This document shows positions 22,346-24,690 of a DNA stretch of 24,690 nt, piece after piece. A model generated the notes under the pieces. The model saw only the letters and a list, made by a program, of their open reading frames with translations. It did no database searches and was not told where the DNA came from. Position numbers and translations under genes: made by a program. How positions within the stretch are numbered: the first letter of the stretch is position 1; the number at the start of each line of letters is the position of its first letter. The DNA is from an uncultured Candidatus Saccharibacteria bacterium. Lineage in GTDB: Bacteria > Patescibacteria > Saccharimonadia > Saccharimonadales > JAEWBQ01. The stretch lies in NCBI GenBank assembly GCA_946885745.1, contig CAMPGV010000011.1, positions 1 through 24,690 on the forward strand, in the 5' to 3' direction.

Positions 22346-22353
22346 GAATCAAT

Positions 22354-22725
22354 ATGACCAAAATAGCAATCATCGAAGACGACCCAACTATCAACCAAAT
22401 GTACCGCATGAAATTTGAGGCGGACGGGTTTGAAGTAGAGGTTGCCGATGACGGCAAGCGCGGCGTTGCGCTCGTCGAGACGTTTACCCCCGACATTATC
22501 TTGCTCGACTTACAAATGCCACACATGAACGGCGTTGAAGCACTTACTGAAATCCGCGGTCACGACCGGGGCAAAGCGACACCGGTTATTATTCTTACAA
22601 ACCTCGGCGTTGAAGAGGCACCAAAAGAACTCCAAAGCCTCGATATCTACGGCTATATCGTTAAAGCCGAGCTCACCCCCCGCCAAGTGGTTGGACGCGT
22701 TAAAGAAGCGCTCGGTCTCGAGTAG
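22354..22725 (+). CDS. Single-domain response regulator (CheY-like receiver)
   Basis: A 123-aa stand-alone receiver domain without an output domain. The acidic pocket is E8-D9-D10, the phosphorylated residue is Asp52 in LLDLQMP, the switch Thr82 is in IILTN, and the conserved Lys104 is in YIVKAEL. All active residues are intact, so it should accept phosphate, probably from the kinase at 19338-21524. With no DNA-binding part, its output must be protein-protein contact or phosphate relay. The ATG at 22354 has no ribosome-binding site, only a -10 box 9 bases away. It ends 3 bases from the convergent folD. Confidence 0.93.
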   Translation: MTKIAIIEDDPTINQMYRMKFEADGFEVEVADDGKRGVALVETFTPDIILLDLQMPHMNGVEALTEIRGHDRGKATPVIILTNLGVEEAPKELQSLDIYGYIVKAELTPRQVVGRVKEALGLE

Positions 22726-22728
22726 AGC

Positions 22729-23553
22729 TTATAACTGATCGGCTGGAATCGTTGCACGAGCAGCCGTAATAACGTGATCATACAGGGCGGCAATTGTCAG
22801 CGGCCCTACACCACCGCGCTCCGGTGTAATCGTAATGTCATTGCGTTCGCGGACCCTCGGATCAACATCACCAACCAACACACCATCTTCACTAGCCGTT
22901 CCTGCATCAACTACGACTGCACGCGGTGGTATCATATCTGGCGTAAGAAGTCGCGGCACACCTGTTGCCGACACAATGATATTACTTTGGCGAAGTATCG
23001 ACGAAATATCCTTCGTCGTATCATCAAGTACCGTCACGTCGTAGCCGCTTGCATGCCACATCTGACTTAGCGGACCACCCACCAGGCGACCATTGCCAAC
23101 AATCGTAATCTTTTTGCTACTCAACTCTACACCATACCCAGTCAACAGCCAGTTAATAGCCTCGGCTGTAGCACTATCAAACCTTGCCTGCCTCCCAAGC
23201 CCGTCAACATCTTTCGCAGGATCAATTAGATTAACTATCTCATCAGTTTTAGTTGGGTCGTCGAGCGGCAACTGCACAATAATCCCATGCACTGTAGGAT
23301 CGGCGTTATAGGTCGCCAGTGAGCCAGCCAGCTCATCCACCGGTACCGTATCAACAACCGTTTCAATCAAAATATCATCACCATACGCCCGCTTCATGCG
23401 GACATACGCATCAATCGCCTGCGAGCTACCCGGAGTCTTTAAAATCACAAGCTTTGGGTGCGTATGCCACGCTTGGCGCAGTGCACGCACTTGTTTTGCT
23501 TGACGCTCTTGAATATAGCCAACAAGCTCAGAACCATTTAGTAATTTTGCCAT
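22729..23553 (-). CDS. folD: Bifunctional methylenetetrahydrofolate dehydrogenase/cyclohydrolase (FolD)
   Basis: Interconverts 5,10-methylene-, methenyl- and 10-formyl-tetrahydrofolate with NADP, supplying one-carbon units; 274 aa. Motifs: AYVRMK with Tyr50 and Lys54 of the active site, HGIIVQLPLD, LIDPAKDVDGLG, the nucleotide-binding VGNGRLVGGPL and the C-terminal RGGVGPLT. The family GRSxxVGxP reads GRLVGGPL here, missing the usual Ser and shorter by two residues, a small deviation in the cofactor loop. The N-terminal CPG/S loop is also divergent (TPGSSQAIDAY). The ATG at 23553 follows a -10 box by 9 bases. It is convergent with the response regulator. Confidence 0.93.
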   Translation of the reverse strand: MAKLLNGSELVGYIQERQAKQVRALRQAWHTHPKLVILKTPGSSQAIDAYVRMKRAYGDDILIETVVDTVPVDELAGSLATYNADPTVHGIIVQLPLDDPTKTDEIVNLIDPAKDVDGLGRQARFDSATAEAINWLLTGYGVELSSKKITIVGNGRLVGGPLSQMWHASGYDVTVLDDTTKDISSILRQSNIIVSATGVPRLLTPDMIPPRAVVVDAGTASEDGVLVGDVDPRVRERNDITITPERGGVGPLTIAALYDHVITAARATIPADQL

Positions 23554-23562
23554 CTATATCCT

Positions 23563-23571
23563 ATAATATCA
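23563..23571 (-). promoter_or_regulatory. Extended -10 promoter of folD
   Basis: TGATATTAT ends 9 bases before the folD ATG. AGGA lies in between at a Shine-Dalgarno-like position, but transcription would start near or after it, so a leader of about 2 bases is more likely. Confidence 0.5.
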
Positions 23572-23621
23572 CCCTTGCCCCTCTCGCAGCGATAGAGCAG
23601 CAAGGTAAAACCTTCGTCATC

Positions 23622-23652
23622 AAAAAAATAGCCGGCGATCACCGGCTATTTT
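23622..23652 (-). terminator. Intrinsic terminator of the pilin-like operon
   Basis: On the minus strand AAAATAGCCGG, loop TGATCG, CCGGCTATTTT, running into seven T. Located 17 bases after the stop at 23669. The plus-strand reading has a shorter T-run, and no plus-strand gene ends here. Confidence 0.88.
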
Positions 23653-23668
23653 ATCGTCTTAATTATCT

Positions 23669-23935
23669 CTATTCGAAACTCGCAAGTTCGGCATCGAGAT
23701 CAGACAATGTGGCATTGTCATCAAGATTTATATCGTCGAGCATCGCTTCTGTCTTGGTGAGATCACTGGTTGCAGTAATCGTCGGAACATCAGCAGTGCT
23801 TGTCCCGGCTACTTCAACCGGCTTCGTTCCGTCAATCGATCGATCGTAAAAGACATATCCAAGTACACCAACGACCAGCACAACTCCGCATACCAATCCA
23901 AGCTCGACAACCGAAAAGCCATGCTGCTTATTCAT
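23669..23935 (-). CDS. Type IV prepilin-like protein, 88 aa
   Basis: The N-terminus is a type III (prepilin) signal: short basic leader MNKQHG, cut expected after Gly6, then FSVVEL with the conserved Glu at +5 of the mature protein, followed by a hydrophobic helix to about residue 29 (GVVLVVGVLGYVFYD). The remaining 60 residues are acidic and Thr-rich (LDDINLDDNATLSDLDAEL), without the usual pilin beta-sheet or disulfide loop, so it may be a minor pilin or pseudopilin. ATG 23935 overlaps the stop of the upstream gene by 8 bases (ATGAATAA) with GGAGAGG before it, so the two are translationally coupled. Saccharibacteria are known to use type IV pili for twitching and host contact. Confidence 0.82.
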   Translation of the reverse strand: MNKQHGFSVVELGLVCGVVLVVGVLGYVFYDRSIDGTKPVEVAGTSTADVPTITATSDLTKTEAMLDDINLDDNATLSDLDAELASFE

Positions 23936-24641
23936 TACTAGCCTCTCCTGACGTTCCGTCCGTTGACGGTGTTGTCGAAGTCTGAGCTTGCGCCGACTTA
24001 ACCGCTACTATGAGGTTCTTCACTGAGGTGCGGTAGTCCTTAAGTGCAGCAACCTGAGCCTTGTGGGCCTCGCGGAACTCCTGAGAAGCAATCTTTGGAT
24101 TGTCACTATCGCATGAGAACACATCGCCTACCGACTGAGTGCTGGCAACGGCTGCTTCCGCCGCTAGTTTTTTCGTGTCGACTTCTGCCACTAAGATATC
24201 GTAATTTTCGGCGACACGACCTTTGTTTTCATAAAATTCTTTCACACGGTCAGTGATTTTAGTAAAGACGGCAATGTGATTTTCTCCGCGCTTCGTCATT
24301 TGCGCCATAGTCGCCTCAATGCGCTGCTCGCGCGCCTGGCACGCCTCGAGCTTCGCCCCTTCAAGGCGTTGCTTAGCTTCAGAAGCACGTGTCTGTGTGC
24401 GCTCCTTAGCCTCCTGAGCACGCACCTTCGCTTCTTGAGCACGAGCCTCGGCCTTAGCTTTCGCTTCGTCTAGACGGTGCTGTGCTGCTGCCCTTTTCTC
24501 TTCGACCGCCTGTTTCAATGTTTCGCGATCAGTCACTTCCTGTGCGCCCGCGACGCCCCCGTAGCCTAGGGTTGAGATAGCAATAAATGCTGCCGTAACC
24601 AAACCGATACCCGCACGGTTACTGTGACGGATAAACTTCAT
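23928..24641 (-). CDS. Secreted coiled-coil protein, 237 aa
   Basis: Unrecognised exported protein. A signal peptide spans residues 1-33 with a probable cut after AGA (AGA|QE). Residues 36-115 form a long, very charged Ala/Lys/Glu/Arg coiled coil with repeated AKAEARAQEAK-like heptads. A second helical part follows (ITDRVKEFYENKGRVAENYDIL), and the tail is Ser/Thr-rich (TSTTPSTDGTSGEASNE). Two cysteines (EACQAR and FSCDSD) could form a disulfide. It is translationally coupled to the prepilin-like gene and shares its terminator, so a shared envelope or pilus role is likely but unproven. ATG 24641 has AGGA 10 bases upstream, a weak site. Confidence 0.82.
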   Translation of the reverse strand: MKFIRHSNRAGIGLVTAAFIAISTLGYGGVAGAQEVTDRETLKQAVEEKRAAAQHRLDEAKAKAEARAQEAKVRAQEAKERTQTRASEAKQRLEGAKLEACQAREQRIEATMAQMTKRGENHIAVFTKITDRVKEFYENKGRVAENYDILVAEVDTKKLAAEAAVASTQSVGDVFSCDSDNPKIASQEFREAHKAQVAALKDYRTSVKNLIVAVKSAQAQTSTTPSTDGTSGEASNE

Positions 24642-24676
24642 ATAGATGTTGTCCTGCTTACGTTAGTACTTTTTAC

Positions 24677-24682
24677 ATCGTA
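24677..24682 (-). promoter_or_regulatory. Possible -10 box for the coiled-coil/pilin operon
   Basis: TACGAT on the minus strand, preceded by TG, 35 bases before ATG 24641. Any -35 would lie beyond or at the edge of the window, so this is weak. Confidence 0.25.
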
Positions 24683-24690
24683 CACCGCGA

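Noticed and set aside
1..24690. CRISPR array, insertion sequence or integrase
   Set aside because: No regularly spaced direct repeats, transposase or tyrosine/serine recombinase motifs were seen on either strand.

Overview
The window looks like chromosomal DNA from a candidate-phylum bacterium of the Saccharibacteria (TM7) / Patescibacteria type. I infer this from very compact gene packing, short leaders, the standard genetic code, a roughly even base composition, and an LPXTG-type surface protein, a prepilin-like protein and several small hypotheticals that resemble that group. No rRNA or other phylogenetic marker was available to prove it.

Positions 1-13951 are one long run of minus-strand genes. 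In transcription order they are: an exo-1,3-beta-glucanase-like GH5 enzyme, pyruvate kinase (pyk), phosphoglycerate kinase (pgk), triosephosphate isomerase (tpiA), a tail-anchored acidic protein, UvrD/PcrA helicase, a DUF348/G5 cell-wall protein with a transglycosylase-like end, rsmA, a laccase-domain (YfiH-type) protein, metG, tatD, two small hypotheticals, and the start of a cysteine desulfurase that runs off the left edge. The run combines lower glycolysis, DNA repair, rRNA and tRNA maturation and wall remodelling. The metG/tatD/G5/rsmA set is a known conserved neighbourhood in Gram-positive bacteria, here present in rearranged order.

Positions 14004-17450 begin with a tRNA-Glu(UUC) and its terminator. 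They continue with a block that looks different: a minus-strand orphan gene, a divergent promoter region with structured leaders on both sides, a four-helix membrane protein and a large proline-rich lipoprotein of visibly higher GC. Strong inverted repeats surround it. It may be an acquired island.

Positions 17535-19138 hold a sortase-type (LPQTG) surface protein driven by a perfect consensus promoter (TTGACA, 17 bp, TATAAT) and closed by a strong terminator. Positions 19140-22725 hold a small membrane protein and a possible signalling locus: a multi-pass histidine kinase with a GAF domain, a LuxI/FeeM-like acyltransferase and a divergent single-domain response regulator. Positions 22729-24641 hold folD, then a prepilin-like protein coupled to a secreted coiled-coil protein.

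A recurring pattern is a -10 box (often TGnTAnnnT) only 7-10 bases before the start codon with no ribosome-binding site, which implies leaderless mRNAs. Genes inside operons, or with long leaders, instead carry clear Shine-Dalgarno sequences.
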